A stretch of DNA of 64,000 nucleotides from Certhia americana (Eukaryota; Chordata; Aves; Passeriformes; Certhiidae), in NCBI GenBank assembly GCA_018697195.1, contig JAGMWU010000130.1, forward strand, positions 36,001 to 100,000, read 5' to 3'. The translations under genes and the position numbers were made by a program. Below are positions 11,301 through 25,600 of this stretch, piece after piece. Every line of letters begins with the position of its first letter. The stretch's first letter is position 1. The notes beneath the pieces were generated by a model, which did not search any database, was not told the DNA's origin, and saw only the letters and a list, made by a program, of their open reading frames with translations.

Positions 11301-14300
11301 TAAAGCCAAATTAGAAGTAAGGAGTTTTTCCTCTTGCTTGCAAGTTTGAAAAGTTTTGAAATGTGATGTCTTGCTGTGTCAGCACTTACATTGTGAGATT
11401 ATCTTCTTGCATAAAGATCAAGTCTCAGACACTAGAAAGAGAAGCTAAGGACTGTAGGCTTCGAACTGAAGAGTGGTAAGTGTCTTTATTTTATATAATG
11501 AACATTTCATTGATGTGAAGAAAAATTGCTGTGAAACGTTAACTGAATTATTTTTTAAGAATAATACCTTTTAAAATAGGGGTTTAATTGAAAGTCTTTG
11601 ATAAAACTCAAATTTTATTATCATGAAGGCAAATGTGAGCAGCACAGGTCAAGCCCCCTTTTCCTTTGCTGTGTATGGAACTAGGCAATTCCACAGTTTC
11701 TGCTTTCAGTAAGAGCAGTTTTGTCTCCAGGCTTTTTAAATAGCAGTGATGTTGATGAAAGCTTGAAGAATTTATTTGTAATGGAAAACCATAGAAAGTA
11801 AAACCTTGTATGAAACAAAGATATGTGAGTTAGTAAAAACTGCTTCTGAGAACAAAGTTTGAGTAGCATATGCTGAGAGAACTGACTGAGAAAAGCTTCA
11901 AAAATCCCCCTCCACTGCAAAATCTTCTTGAGCAATTGTTTTTGCTTCAGATATAATGTTCTCAGCTAGAATACCTGAAAGTTTTTATCAGAGGATTATA
12001 TTGTTAGTTTTGGAATACTTTCATTGTCTTGAAGACAAGTTGTAGAAAATGTGCAGTTGAGGACTGTGGGCCAAATCAAATTAGGGTGGATTTCTCTGAA
12101 GTTCATTAAGCTGCATTTTTTTAGATACCTATGCAGTATAGGTCTTTAATGTAATGAATAAGGTGTAGTGAATGATCAGATGCAGAGTTCCTTCTTTCAC
12201 GTGCTAACTCTGAAGTGTGTATTTTAATTATGTTAATAGATGAGAAAATACTTGAATCCAACAAATCCACTAATACAAGACAACGTGTCACTAAAAATGA
12301 CTTGCAGAGGAGGATGAAAGCTGTGTTTGGCTGCTATTTGCTTTTTTTTTTTTTGTGGTGTTTGAAAAACTGTAGTCTTAATCTGCTACTATTCAGTTCA
12401 GGCTTTGTCTATCATGTTCTATGGTGACTGGGTAATTGATGTCATTGTAAGAAGTTGTCCCTACTATTTTAAGTTATACAATGTTAGGGTTTTAAAAGTA
12501 ATAAAGCCTGACACTTCCTTTTAAACACTGAAATCAAACACTGTTCAACTGTCTATTGAACTCATGGCAGGATGTGTCTCTGAGAATACTGCCCTTCTGT
12601 TTTCCCTGCTTTGTCAGGGGAAGGGATCCATTTGCCTCTGACACCCACACTTTACTCAGAAAAGCCAGGGGATATGAGACGTGACAGCCTGCATGCTTTG
12701 AAAATTAAAGGGGAGAATGTAAGGCAAAACATGTCAAACTACTTGTTTGTCAGTCCTCTCCAGTATGAAAAGGAAATATCAGTACATTTGCAGTTTGTCT
12801 TGGAGTTCATTTTCTATCATGCTCAGTGCTGCTGCAGTACCTCCTGTACAGTTTCTATGCATTTTTGGAGCTGCTCTCCAAGAAAAATATTTGTTAATGT
12901 GCATGAGCTAACTATTGGCCAGTTTCTTCATATTTTCCTTGTCTATTTTTGGATGATTTTACTTTGTTAAGCCTGATAAGTTTCTGTGTATCAAATGTTG
13001 TAAGAAAGGAAAGAAACCGGTCACTTTGACACCTTCCCCCCACCCTCCACTATATGTGCAGGAGTTCTAGATGTCAAATGGGAAGCAAAACAGTGAAGAA
13101 TTTGGGGGCCTAAGTTGGGTAAGGTGTGGAATTTGGTCTGAATCAATAATGGAGTGTTCTTTGTAGACATATGTATATAATACTGGAATATATTACTGTT
13201 CATCTCAGGAATCTGTTCTCATTATGTTAGTAATCTTTACTGCTTAGGTTCACATGTATGTACACAAGTCAAATGCAAGTGAAGAAAATTTAGAGAAAAA
13301 TCACTAATGAATGCATCAGAAACATAATTGCCAAGTTGTGTCAGAACAGGCAGTATCATAGCAGTGTTTAAATATGGGGTTTTGAAAAGCCTTTGAGGTA
13401 TCTCAGATAGTGATGTGACGTAGTTAATTGAATTATTGACAACTCATTGCCTGCTTATTGGAATACTGCATTAGATGCATAGTAACTAATTTGAAGGCCC
13501 TTCTACCTTCCCATCCAAATTCTAGTAGAAAGGAAAAGAATGCCTTCATATAGCTTATATAACAGTTGCACAATAGGAAAATAAAATGAATTTTAACTCT
13601 GAAGTAAATGGAGCTTCTCAAGAATGGAATTTAGGATTTACAAGTTTATGGTAACTTTCACTGCTTTGTTAGTGATTAGGATTCAATGTGTGTTAAATAT
13701 GACATAAAGGAGGACAAATGATTCCTACTGTATTATTTCTATCTAACTTCTAGAAGGAGACAGATACACTCAAGGGATGCCTATAGTGAGATATAGTGTT
13801 GGTGATACAGATGAAATTTTAAAGGTTTACAATGTGTGTGTGTGTGTGGTTTTTCGTTTGTCTCTTTGTTATTTAGCCAGCAACAGCTAAAGAATCTTCA
13901 AGCAGCTTTGGGCAGTAGACTGGAAGAATCTCTATGCATAATTAATGAAAAAGTACCTTTTAATGACACAAGTACGTATTTCCTTGGTCTGGCTATCTTG
14001 TTTGATTTTTTGGGTATCCATCTGGAGAGAGTATTCCTTATGAATTAAAATGTATTAGCTGTAAGAAATGTTGGACATCTGAACAGACACTTGGAGGTAA
14101 CTGTAGTAAGTATTCCTGATACTTGTCATGGTCTTCTTCAGTAATTCTAAAATACCAAGTTTTTATATGCATAATGAAGATTCAAACTCTTGAAGGCTTT
14201 TGAGTGATTTGCCACTTATCTTGCTAAGTGTTGACAGAATGTTGTAAATGATGAAGGAACACTGTCAATTTAATGGCTGCTCCATAAAGATTGGTTACTC

Positions 14301-17300
14301 ATCTCAAAGAGTAGTATTTTTTGCAGGGTGTATTCAAGAGTTGCAGTAAGTTAAGGTGGGGGAAAACTGGTGGTTGCAGAGATATTGCATCAATAATGGT
14401 CTGCACTTCCTGCTAGTGGGGAATTTGTCAGTGTCTCATTGATCAGAAAATACACAAGAGTAGCTCTTACCTGAAGGCTGTCTTAGACTCGTTTGTCTCT
14501 TCATGGGGAAAAAAGCCCTTGGAACCTGGGGACTTTTACCTGAAGCAATGCTTTTCTGCTTCCTTTCCAACTGCTGCTAGATCAGCTGAAGTGCAGAGGA
14601 TCCCCTGGAGTTAGGAGTGCTCCACCTTTGCATGGCTTTGGTACAAGCACGGGTTAGTATGTGCTGGGTCAGTGCTGTGCAGTGTGTGCTTTCCTACCAG
14701 CTGAACACAAGGATGGGCAGGCACTGCCTGGACTCTTCTGGACCCTTTAAGAAGTGAATACTGGAAAAGCTGAAAGTAGTGAAGAAGGAGCAGAGAAGTG
14801 AAAGAGGCTTTTGAATTTCTTGTATATTTCATTGGTGGCGTTTTCATTTTTCATTCGCTTTAAAACCTGATAATGTTTGAAGTAGCCTTAGGTTCTGTAA
14901 AAGCTGATCTGGCAGGTGCTGCAGGGGTGAGTGTTCCTCAGCTCTCCACTGGTTTGGCAGTCCAGTGAGTCTTGGCTTAGGAACACCAGATCATCATCTC
15001 TTTAGGAAATGTTGACTCCCATACAGCACATCATGTTTAGGTGCTGGTGCCTTGATTTGGTATCCTTTTCACTTCTCTCACTTTGCTTGGCATCTGCTGC
15101 CTATTTCTACTTCTCAGGCTTCCTTAGCTTGCATTTTTTTATAGGTGGTTATCATTGTAGCAGGAACTTTGCTAAAATAATTCATTTGCTCACTCAGCTG
15201 CCATAGCATAATGCCTTTGCTTGTGTAGTAGAAAACACTGCAAATAGAGGACATCTCCACTGATAGATCAGTGAAAGTCAGGAGATGTTTGTTTGCTTGG
15301 ATTCCAGCTGTCTTCCTATAGACCCTGTAGTTGGCTTTAAGTGTGACTAGCAGCTAATTTCAGTAGCAATCAAATGACTGCTAAGCATGATTTCCAGAGC
15401 AGAAAAAGTTTTCTGAAGCATTTAGTTAGAAGTAAGATTCAGTAATTTTGGACAGGGCTTTTTTTCCTCTAAACGTAACTACCTCTTCCCATTTGTTAAT
15501 AGCCAAATGTGAATGACACTAAAGTAATAAGAAACTGTAAATTTCTGTTGTGGGCAAATTTTAAATGGATCTGGTTGTTGTTCAACTGAATTGAGAATGG
15601 ATGTAATCCCTTTTAAATATCTAAGACTTTGTAAGCTGCCCTCTAGATACAAATAGCCCTCTGCCCCTCTAATTGTGGCTGCTTGTAACTGAATAATCTT
15701 TCTAGTTTCTTCACGAGTGAAGAAGAATGCAGAAGTACATGGAGAGTACATCTTAGTCTAAATTATCAACATATTAAGTGTATACAGGAGCTTTAAAAAA
15801 TGCTGAAACCATTAAAAAATATTAGTCTTGCTTGGCCCCTCCTTGGAATGTAATTGAAATTCGAAGATAATTTTGAATTTTTTAAGTGTGATTTTTTTTA
15901 TTTTTTCACTCTTGTTTGTGTTGAATATTGTTCTTTCAGCAAGAGGAGTCTGCTCTTATCTTTCAACTTCAGGGTCTTCAGATTAAATTTAACTAACAAT
16001 CTAAGGCTATTGAACTGCTTTCCCTCCACTTAATCACAGAAACCCTGAAGTGAGGGTATTTAGGCCTACCTTATTGAAGTCAATTGTTGGTATCTCTTTA
16101 GTTAATATTGCTTACATAACCCCCTAATATCCCTGCAATGATTCTTTTTTAATCAGTACTTGTAAAAAAATGTCTCTTAAACCCCCCTAATATAATGAGT
16201 GTGTATAACTCAATTTTTGTCCTACAGGATCGGCTCGATACAATGCTCTGAATGTACCATTGCACAACAGAAGGAATCAGGTAAGTGCTTCTTGTGGCTT
16301 CATGTAGCTGTGCAACTTTCTACACAGATACTGAAATAAAACCAGTCATTTTAGTACCTGAAATGGCAGAAGACAGCCTGTCTTACTACTGTCATGATAT
16401 TCTGAGGGCATTTCTTTCCACAGAGCCTCTGCATTTTTCAAGAGGTGTTGTTGTTATTATATTGTTGTTATTTCAAGGAATCTTACTGAAGTTATATGAA
16501 ATATTCTTTTATTGGGTTAACCTTCAGTCAGCTAGAAGTTGGGACATTTCATTTTTAAAGTTGTTTAAAGTTACAGTAGTTCAGAGGTCTTTTGTTGAAA
16601 AAAGGTAGGTTCAGTATCCTAAATTCCTTTTCCCTCAAACTGAGCTTCTTCAGTCACATCACTTGAGCTCCAGAGAATTTATGCATTTGTAAACAGCACA
16701 CTGGTGGGTGCACCAAAATGCTGTATTAGTTAACATTACTTGTCACCAGTCACAACCCTTTCAAGGGTTCAGTCATGTCACTTTGAGATCTCTGCATGGT
16801 TTGTTTACATTTTGTGGGATACTTCTTGTCAAAGCACCTCTTACTTGCAGCAAAATAACCCTTGTGTATTTACACATTTTTAGAAAACAAACTATTTCTG
16901 TTCTCTACTGTAATTGAATGAGATTCCTTGTGAATGTTGTTTATTCAGTATTCCAAAATGAGCATTGGTTTTCTGTGAATGAATGAATATATTAAGGGTT
17001 TGTACAATAGCAAATCAGAAACCTGTATACAGTCAAAATTTTCCTGTGTTGCTACCACTGAGGATGGGCTCTACAACACTGTGGGGTTTTTTTGTTTCCT
17101 TGTCCTCAAGCCTTCAAGTTAGTGCATTCAGATACTACTGCAGGAGGATTTAAAACAGTTGCTTTCTCCATTCTTCAGAAGTGCCTATAAAGAGACCTTT
17201 TTCCTGATAATATTTCCTGTGAGAACAGGTGACCTGCTGTTCAGTTTTGTGATGGAAATAGCCTTTAATTTCAGGTCGCTGCTGCTGAGTCCCAAGAAAA

Positions 17301-19604
17301 ATCTGAATAACTGCATAGAGAATTTCTCCTTTTACTATTTTCTGCCAGCACTACGTCAGGCAGCTTCATGCTTCAAGATCTGCAGTCTTGAAAATGTTCC
17401 AGGACAGATTTTTATGAGTGTCTTTGCCATTGGAGGCAAAATGTTGGTGTATTAGCACAGGCTGTGGTGTAAAGGACAGCAAAACAGTAATAGTGTCTGT
17501 TTCTCTTCCTTGCATGGCTAATTAACATACACAAACTGGGTATAATGGCTGGTTTAATTACTTGCCACCATCCCAGATCCATAATCAAGACTGACCTGAT
17601 TTAACAGTCCATTGGAGCATTAAGAGTACGTCTCTGAATGATAAGTTATTCTTGGCTGAAATGTCACTATAACATTATTCTCTTCCCATAAATCCCAACA
17701 GAGAATAGTGTTCTTCTCTCTTGAATTTATGTTCCATTCTGGATTAATTTCTTTGATACCTTCCTGCTGTACTAAAGCCACAGAACAGCCTTACTCATGG
17801 GTAGCAGCTCAGTTCTGTCCAGGAGATTAAGAATTGAGTGTTCTTGGTTAGAGAAGCAGACACCTTTAATTCTGGGAGAAAACATTGATATTTTACTAAT
17901 TAAATTAAGGTTTCCTTACAACCTGGTGTTGAGCTGTTGTCAGCAATTAGTCTGTTGTTCTTTGTAAATTTCAGACGTGGTTTCTGTAATTGTGCTGACC
18001 TCTAAGTGTTTTTGTGGCTTGCAAGTTTGAAAATGCAGCAGAGGCAAACCATCACCAGTTGTGTGAAATAAAAAGATTCTTTGTTGTCAAAGAACAATGT
18101 GGCATTGTAGTTTATGAATAAAGATTAAGCTAAACATAATTGCTGTTATGTTTTTCAGGCTGAAATAATAACAAGAAAGAAACTGCTGATTACAATTTTT
18201 TGTATCCAAACAGGGTTTTTTTTCATATTTAATGTCAAATACAATCATTTTATAATTGTCTTTACAGCTGAAGCTGCGAGACCTTGCTGGCCAGGCTGTG
18301 GCTTTTGTCCAAGAACTTGTAACAGCTCTCCTGAACTTCCACACATACACTGAGCAGAAGGTACAGATCTTCCCAATTGATTCTGCAACAGACACGATAT
18401 CACCCTTAAATCAGAAGGTAAAGTTTACACACTTCAGCTACAAATACATTCAGTTAGTTAGACTTTAATGTGTGGTTGATCTTAGTCATGCAAGCTTGCA
18501 CCACCTTTACTGGAATGCTGTGAGTGTGTTCCTGAGAGCCCGGCCCTCCTGCAGGAGACATCTTTTCTGCTCTGTGAATTCTCTGAATGTGGGTGGGGTG
18601 TAGCTGCAGAGAATCCTTTGCCCTGTGCCTCTGCTAGAAGAGCAAATCAAAGCTTTGCTTTTTTAATTGCTAAATTGAAATACATTTGTTGAAAGTTCAG
18701 CTGGCTTGTTTTAAAATAATAATGCACAAATACTGTATTGCTAAATAGAGCTTGTTGATGCACTGGGGCATAGGAGATGTTGAGACAGAATCTGGTCTTA
18801 TGTTTAATGTGTTAGTTGTTATATTAAATAAAGGATAGAAGGTAGGCTTATGAGGGAGAGACCTGGACTCAGTTCCCTCATCAAAAACCAACTTTATAAT
18901 CTGATTTTGGGCTATTTTAATGAAGACATTTCCTGTAAGTGTTCTGAAGCTTCAGGTTTATAAAGCATGTTGAAATTAATATGAGAAATCTGACTCATTT
19001 CTTTTGACACAATTCCATGGAAAGATTTTCTAAGTGTATCATCCAGAGCTGTTAAGCTGCGTGTTTTGACTTTGTTTTCATATGCTGTGAAATAAAGAAA
19101 ATAACCATGTGCAGGGATTTGTGTGGGGATGGATATATGTATGCTTTGGAACAAATTACAGTAAGATCAGAGCTGACTTCATAGTTTGAGGGGATCTGTG
19201 AGTATTTGAGTTGCAAGGATTGTGATTCAGTCTCTTAATTTCAGTTTAGTAGTTGGTAGGGCTCAGACCTAAGGTATTGAGGTAAATTGTGGTCTGCATT
19301 GATCAAGTGGCTGCAGTGCATGTGGTGTCAATGTTTACTATCACAAAACTTTCTTGTTCTTTGGAAAACCTCCTATAATCTCTTCACAGGTAGAAAATAT
19401 ACTTATGAAGGTGGTTATTCACCTTTTCAGTTGCCTTCTCAGTTTTAACTGTTTTAGTCAAGAATACCCTTCTGCAGAGATTCAGCATAGTTTGAGAACA
19501 TTTTCTTGCTCCTGCCACCAAATGCACTCAGAATGGCATGTCCTTCTTGTGAAAATTATGTGGTTTTGTCATATTTCAGATTTTTTGGGGCAGGAGTGGT
19601 GTTT

Positions 19605-19637
<33 letters not shown>

Positions 19638-19649
19638 GGGTGGGTTTTG

Positions 19650-19681
<32 letters not shown>

Positions 19682-22600
19682 GGCCCAGTGTGGTGACTGC
19701 ATTCAGATACCGCCGCAGTTTACACTGAAGCAATAAAATCAGATTTCCTAGACATCTCTTCTCACGGACTTTTTTTTTCCCCTGACCTCCTAGTTAACAC
19801 TTCTTTGTTGTTTTTCAGCACAGCTGAAACATGCAACTTAATCAGAACCATAATTTAATTTTCCTTTTCTTATAATTCACTCTGATTCAGTAGTTCAGGC
19901 TTTGTTTTCATAATTATGTCTCTTGTAGTCTGCCCCATTGTGTATTCATGACCTAATTCCCTCAATGCATGCTACTTCTCAGGGCTTTTGCTGTGAATTT
20001 CCAGCACTGAAGCATCTTTTATTGCTCACTGAAGCTGTAGTTGCCTCCTGTATTTTTAATTAATTTATCTATTCGCTTGGCAAGTGTTCTCAGTGTGATT
20101 TTTTTTTTTAAATTTTTTTTTTTTTTTAATTTTTTTAGCTGCTCCACCAAGTTGGTCAAAACCTCTCCTTAATATGGTAGAGAAAATGAAACAAGTGTCA
20201 GGTAGTGGCTTAGCAGACTTGCACTGATTTATTTTTCCCCAACTCCAGGTCTTGTCTGGTGCTTTCAAGCTATTTTCCCCAGCAAACACTCAAAGTAGAT
20301 GTGGACAATTCCTTGCCAGGTTCAAGTATTCCTTTTCTCTTTAAGTGTTGGATTGCTGGGTTCTGCTGGGTCTACAGCATTATGCTGGATAATTCAAGTT
20401 CTCTCTCTTGCAACACAAGCCAGGAGCATTCTGCATGTGTTATTTCTTCCTCCTTAGATTTAGGAGTTTTCCCTAATTCCATCCAGGTTTGTGCATGCAT
20501 GGATCAGAGCTTAGCATCTCTTCTTGTTAACACTGTGTTACCATGCTGTAATAGTACAAGGAGCAATTAAAATCTCTTGTACTCTGTTTGCCTGGGATCT
20601 TTAGCTGCTCTTGTGGTGTAAATAATCAAAGGTGAAGGTATCTTTCTGTGGGGTAAAATAAAAACCAGCATTGCTTTTGACTATCTGTATCAATTTGTGG
20701 AAGCAGCTTTTTGGGATACTGAGCTACCAAAATGGAAAGCTGATGGTGTTGTTACATTTTGATTGTGTGGAAGAGTACACCTTCTGTTCTCAGGTCTGCT
20801 TTTTCTGAAGGCAAAATTGACTATAGGATTTAATTAAGCAATTTTTAGCAAAGTCAGGCAGGTCCATGAGGCCAAAGTTTCATTGTTACCCAAACCTGGG
20901 CAGCAAAAATTCTACAGTTCTAGAGTTTTAGAAGTAAGAATTCTCCTGTGATCAGTTGGAGCTCCATGCTTTGCATTAGCGAAAGCATGCTTTGACTTAT
21001 GTTGAAAACCGGACTGGACACAAATAAAGACACATCTTTTGCTCTCAGTTTGACTTGGGTTTAGTTCTTCAGTACTTTGCACAGCATAGCTTTGCAAATG
21101 TTTGTGCTGATGGACAAGGCTGGGAGGCAAACAACTTTGGGAGGAAGATGGAATAGTTTATTCTGATGGCTAAATGGTGCATGTATCTAGCCTTAATTGG
21201 ACAGGGCTGAGAAAGGAATGCAAGAATATTTAAAACTGAAAAGAGAGAGTTTGGTGTGCTGTGCATGGCACTTAAAATGAGACAGGATGCCGTGGTTTTG
21301 CCTGGACTTCCAGTGTTTCCCACTTTCCCTCAAGGTGTGTTTTTGCCCTATAGAAGTGGTTGCTGTACATCAGTGGACTGTTGTATCTCATTTAATGACA
21401 TCTTAATCATTGTTAAAGGGGACAGGGGCTTTGCCAAAATGTCGTGTTCAGTTGTTACCTTGGCAGAGTCCCACACGAGCCGGCAGCAAGTACCATTTTA
21501 AAACCTCTCTGTCCTCAGTTCTCACAGTATCTCCATGAAAACGCTTCCTATGTTCGCCCTCTGGAGGAAGGAATGCTGCACTTGTTTGAGAGCATCACGG
21601 AGGATACTGTGACAGTCCTGGTAAGATTTCCTCCTTTTAGTACCCAAAAAGATTTTACAGAGCAAAACCACTTACCTGTTGTTTTTTCCTTTCAGGAAAC
21701 AACTGTGAAATTGAAGGCCTTCTCAGAACATTTAGCTTCATACTTAGGCTTTTTAAGAAAAATTCTTCCTTATCAGTTAAAAAGGTACCTTTCATTTCAT
21801 AGAGCAAATTCAAAGGCACTGTGTCAGGCAGGCAGCACTGTCAGAACCGACAACTCAAATCCTAAGTCAAACCTTAAAACACTCTGGCCTCTTCTCTGTC
21901 TTAAAAGGCTGAACTTAGGGGTTTTTTTTTGTTTGTTTGGGGTTTTAGTTTTTTTAACATGTTGTTTTCTAAAACTTGAGATTAAGCCTGGCTTTTTTGA
22001 GACATTAGGACTAAAAAAATATATTGTAGAGCCTTTTATGACTAAAAACATATTTCTTAGAGCCCACATACACCTTCCCTTACAGATGAGCCTTTAAAAT
22101 AATGAAGCTTTCATTAATGTTTCTTAGTGTTATTCAATAGCATTGATACTATTCAGGTAGTGATATACTGAAACTGTTAATGCCTTGAACCTCTCTGAAG
22201 ATTATTCATCATTCAGTGAATGTAGCAATGTAGTAAAACTTGGCCAGGTGTTCATCCCTTCTGCTATGAAAATCTTTGTGCCGGAATTGATTGAAAGGAG
22301 GTGAATTATAGGTGCAAAGAACTGCTTTAAGAGAGGGTTTGGACTAAGGAAGAAGAAAAAGCTTGATTTATGCCTCCTTTGTACCTATTTTTGTGCTCCT
22401 TAGGAAGCAAAAGAGAATTTATGCAGTAGAGGGAAAAGCCTTCAAACTTAAATTGCTGCAATCAGTTCCTTGCTGTGCGAGTAAGTCATTCCTGGCTTGT
22501 GACAAAAACACCCAGGAGTGGAGATGCACACAGTAATTTTCATGAATTGCTAAGTTCCTCTGCTATGTTAGTCTTTCTAAAATAAATTCCTGGTCTGCTG

Positions 22601-25600
22601 TTGCTTTGGGCTGGGAAGATAGAAACACGTATGTGCTCCAAAACTTGTGAACTTTTTTTTTTTTAAGACAATTGCTTGCTTTTAAAAAAATAATTCATAT
22701 ATTCCTAGTTTGGAAGAAGAGTGTGAGTCTTCTCTTTGCACAGCTGGTTTAAGAGCTAGAAATATGGAGCTGCAGAGAGACATGAAAAGGTTGACTGCAG
22801 TCTTTGAGAAGCTACACACTTACATCAGTCTTCTGGCCTTACCAAGTAAGTGTCAGTTCTGGCTTGTTTGGTTGCCTTGTGACTGGTTTTCTGTGGGTTT
22901 TTATATTGTGATTGACAGCCTCTTGTCACCTCTTAATTATGAAATTGTTAATAATCTGCATTTTATTACTCATTATCACTTCCAGCCCCATATCTTCATA
23001 TGGTTATTACAACTGTCATAATGACTGAAAAAAATGAGATAAAGCCTTTTTTTTGTGTATGTTGTGGGGAAACCATCTCCAAATACATCCTGTAAATAGC
23101 AGTAGGAAATGGTTATTGCATAGCTTCAGGTTATTTCAGTCTTCACTCTTTAGAAAGGCTCAGATGGTCTTTCCTCCTGCTGTGAACATGTCTTTCTGTA
23201 TGTGTGGTTTTTGAGACTGAAACAATTGATATTTATGAAATCTGAATAAAAACTAGGGAACTTGAAAGTCTTTCACCTGCCTGCTCTGCCAGAATTGATA
23301 TATATGTGTATTTGATATGAAAGATAAAATTTAAGTTAATGAATCTATCAGGACTCATACTCCATGCAAATGGTTCTAATAAGTGGAAACTGAATTATTT
23401 TCAAAGTTAACTTTTTTCATTCATGGTCAAATCTTAGTGTTGTGGTTTTCTTTTCCTTCTTGTCTGTTACTCTTGTAGGTACAAGACCAGAAGGACTCCT
23501 TAGGACAAATTACAACTTTGTGTTTACAAACATTGCTGCAAGTCTTCATGGATTCCATGACATTTTAAAAGGTGAGAGCTGGAAATGTTGTTGCAGCTTT
23601 GCTTCTTTCTTGTTTAGCATAGTACACGTGTAATCTCTCTATAACAGTGCTGTATAACATATGCATCGGATGTGATAAATCTGGTTTGTTTTACCTTTAC
23701 AAGCTAAGAAACTAAACCTACTAACCACTTGTTTAGACATTCATGGATGGTTCTCATTCTTCCATTCTGTTAGCCTTGCTCTTCAGAGTTGCTGGATTAT
23801 TTAATTGTGCCTCTCCAGATTTTCCTGAGCAGTATCACTTTATTTTCTGAGCTTCACTGCTCTCCTGAAACTAGCATACAGAGTGGAATGCTATGAGATG
23901 TACATATTTTCCCTTGCATATGTAGCATTGACCTAGTACCTGCCTTGAAAGTGGAATTTTTCTTTCCTATTTTTAGGGTGATGACTGTTTCTAACATGAA
24001 TATAGAAGCAAAGCTCACAAAGAAGTCTGGGTTCTTTTTGAAACTTGACTTCCTCTGTAGAATGGTTTACCTTGCTTTTACCAGAACAACATGGATATGT
24101 TATGTTTTCAGTGATACTTGGTAAAAACTCAGAATTTTAAAACTGGTCTTCCTGCTTGTTCTGGAGTTTCAGTACCATGTAGCTGTTCCTGGAGAGAAAA
24201 TAGTCTGTAGAGATAAACTGGATTTTTACTAGTCAGCTGTTTAAGCTTTCCTAATTTTAAGCAAACTTTTCCTAATAGCATGAATAGGCCCCATTTTGCA
24301 AAGTCCTTATTTTGAAGAGAAAAAAAGGAGATATTAAAGATTGATCTCACACAAAATGAGACCCTAAACCAAGAGTTTTGTAGCATAGATAACTTTAAAA
24401 TGCTTTCTACCTCTTAGTATGGTCACTATAATGTAAAGTCAATCCAATTTACACTTTAAAGGAAATGCAGAAAATAGAAGTAGTGAAGAAAACTGTCAGT
24501 AGAATTCATCAGCTATCAACAGAAATGCTCTGCTTAGTATCTCACACTCCCATACTCCAGAATGTTTGATTTCTCTCTTCTTTCTCAATCCCAAATAATT
24601 TTGAACTTCTTAAGATTACTTCAGGTTACAATTTGTGGTGGAGATGAGCTGGGATTTCTCCATTCTGTAGCAATAGTACTCTGTTTTAAAATAGATGTAC
24701 ATTGTTCACTTGTTAGACAATTACTGTTTTTTTAAAATTAGGCCACTTTGAGAATGTTCTTACATGATAAGTACTTGATTCTTTGTAAGTTTTGGTGTTG
24801 TTCAAATGAATGTATTTAGGCTAAGATGCTTTTGTGAGTGACTTCCAAAAAGTTTTGTGTTCTTAATTTGGCATAAATGTGCTTTTCATTTTCCAGATAT
24901 TTCCAAGCACTATAGTCAGAAAGCTGCTTTAGAACAGGAAGTTCCAACTGCCACGCAGAAACTCATAACTACAAATGACTGTATTTTATCCTCTGTTGCT
25001 GCTTTGACAAATGGAATGGGGAAGGTAATGGATATTTTTGTTTCAAACAATGGCTTAACTTGTGCAGATTTTTAAGAAAAAAAAAACCAAAAAAACTTAG
25101 CTGAATGATTTAGAAAATCTGTGTGCCTCTGATATTAGTAACCTATAGTGTCAGGTTGATTCTTGAGTTACTTTCAGGCTATGAGTTAAAAACAACTGAG
25201 TGAGTGATAGAAGTAGACACTGAAGAGGATGCTTTGTGTGAGAAAGGTCTAAGTTACAGGGGAGAGCCTGTAGCTTGTTTCAAAGTCTTGTTAAGAAGTC
25301 AGGTTTCACTAAATACTCGTCTTTTGAAAGAATAATTGCTCCAATGAATCTTTCTGGTCAGCTTAATTTAAAGAGCCACTTCTCTTGATTGTGTCTAGAT
25401 GGCCTCGTTCTTTAGCAACAACCTGGATCACTTCACCAGCTCACTGAGCTATGGCCCTAAGGGAGGAGCAGAGTTCATCAGCCCTCTCTCAGCTGAGTGC
25501 ATGCTGCAGTACAAGAAGAAGGCAGCTGCTTTCCTCAAGTCCTTGAAGAAGGTTTGTTCAGCCAGCATGCTTGCACAGGGAGAGCATGGTTCTGCTGGTA

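Noticed and set aside
19354..19736. Open frames ending in long poly-Phe
   Set aside because: Translation of the paired poly-T tracts.
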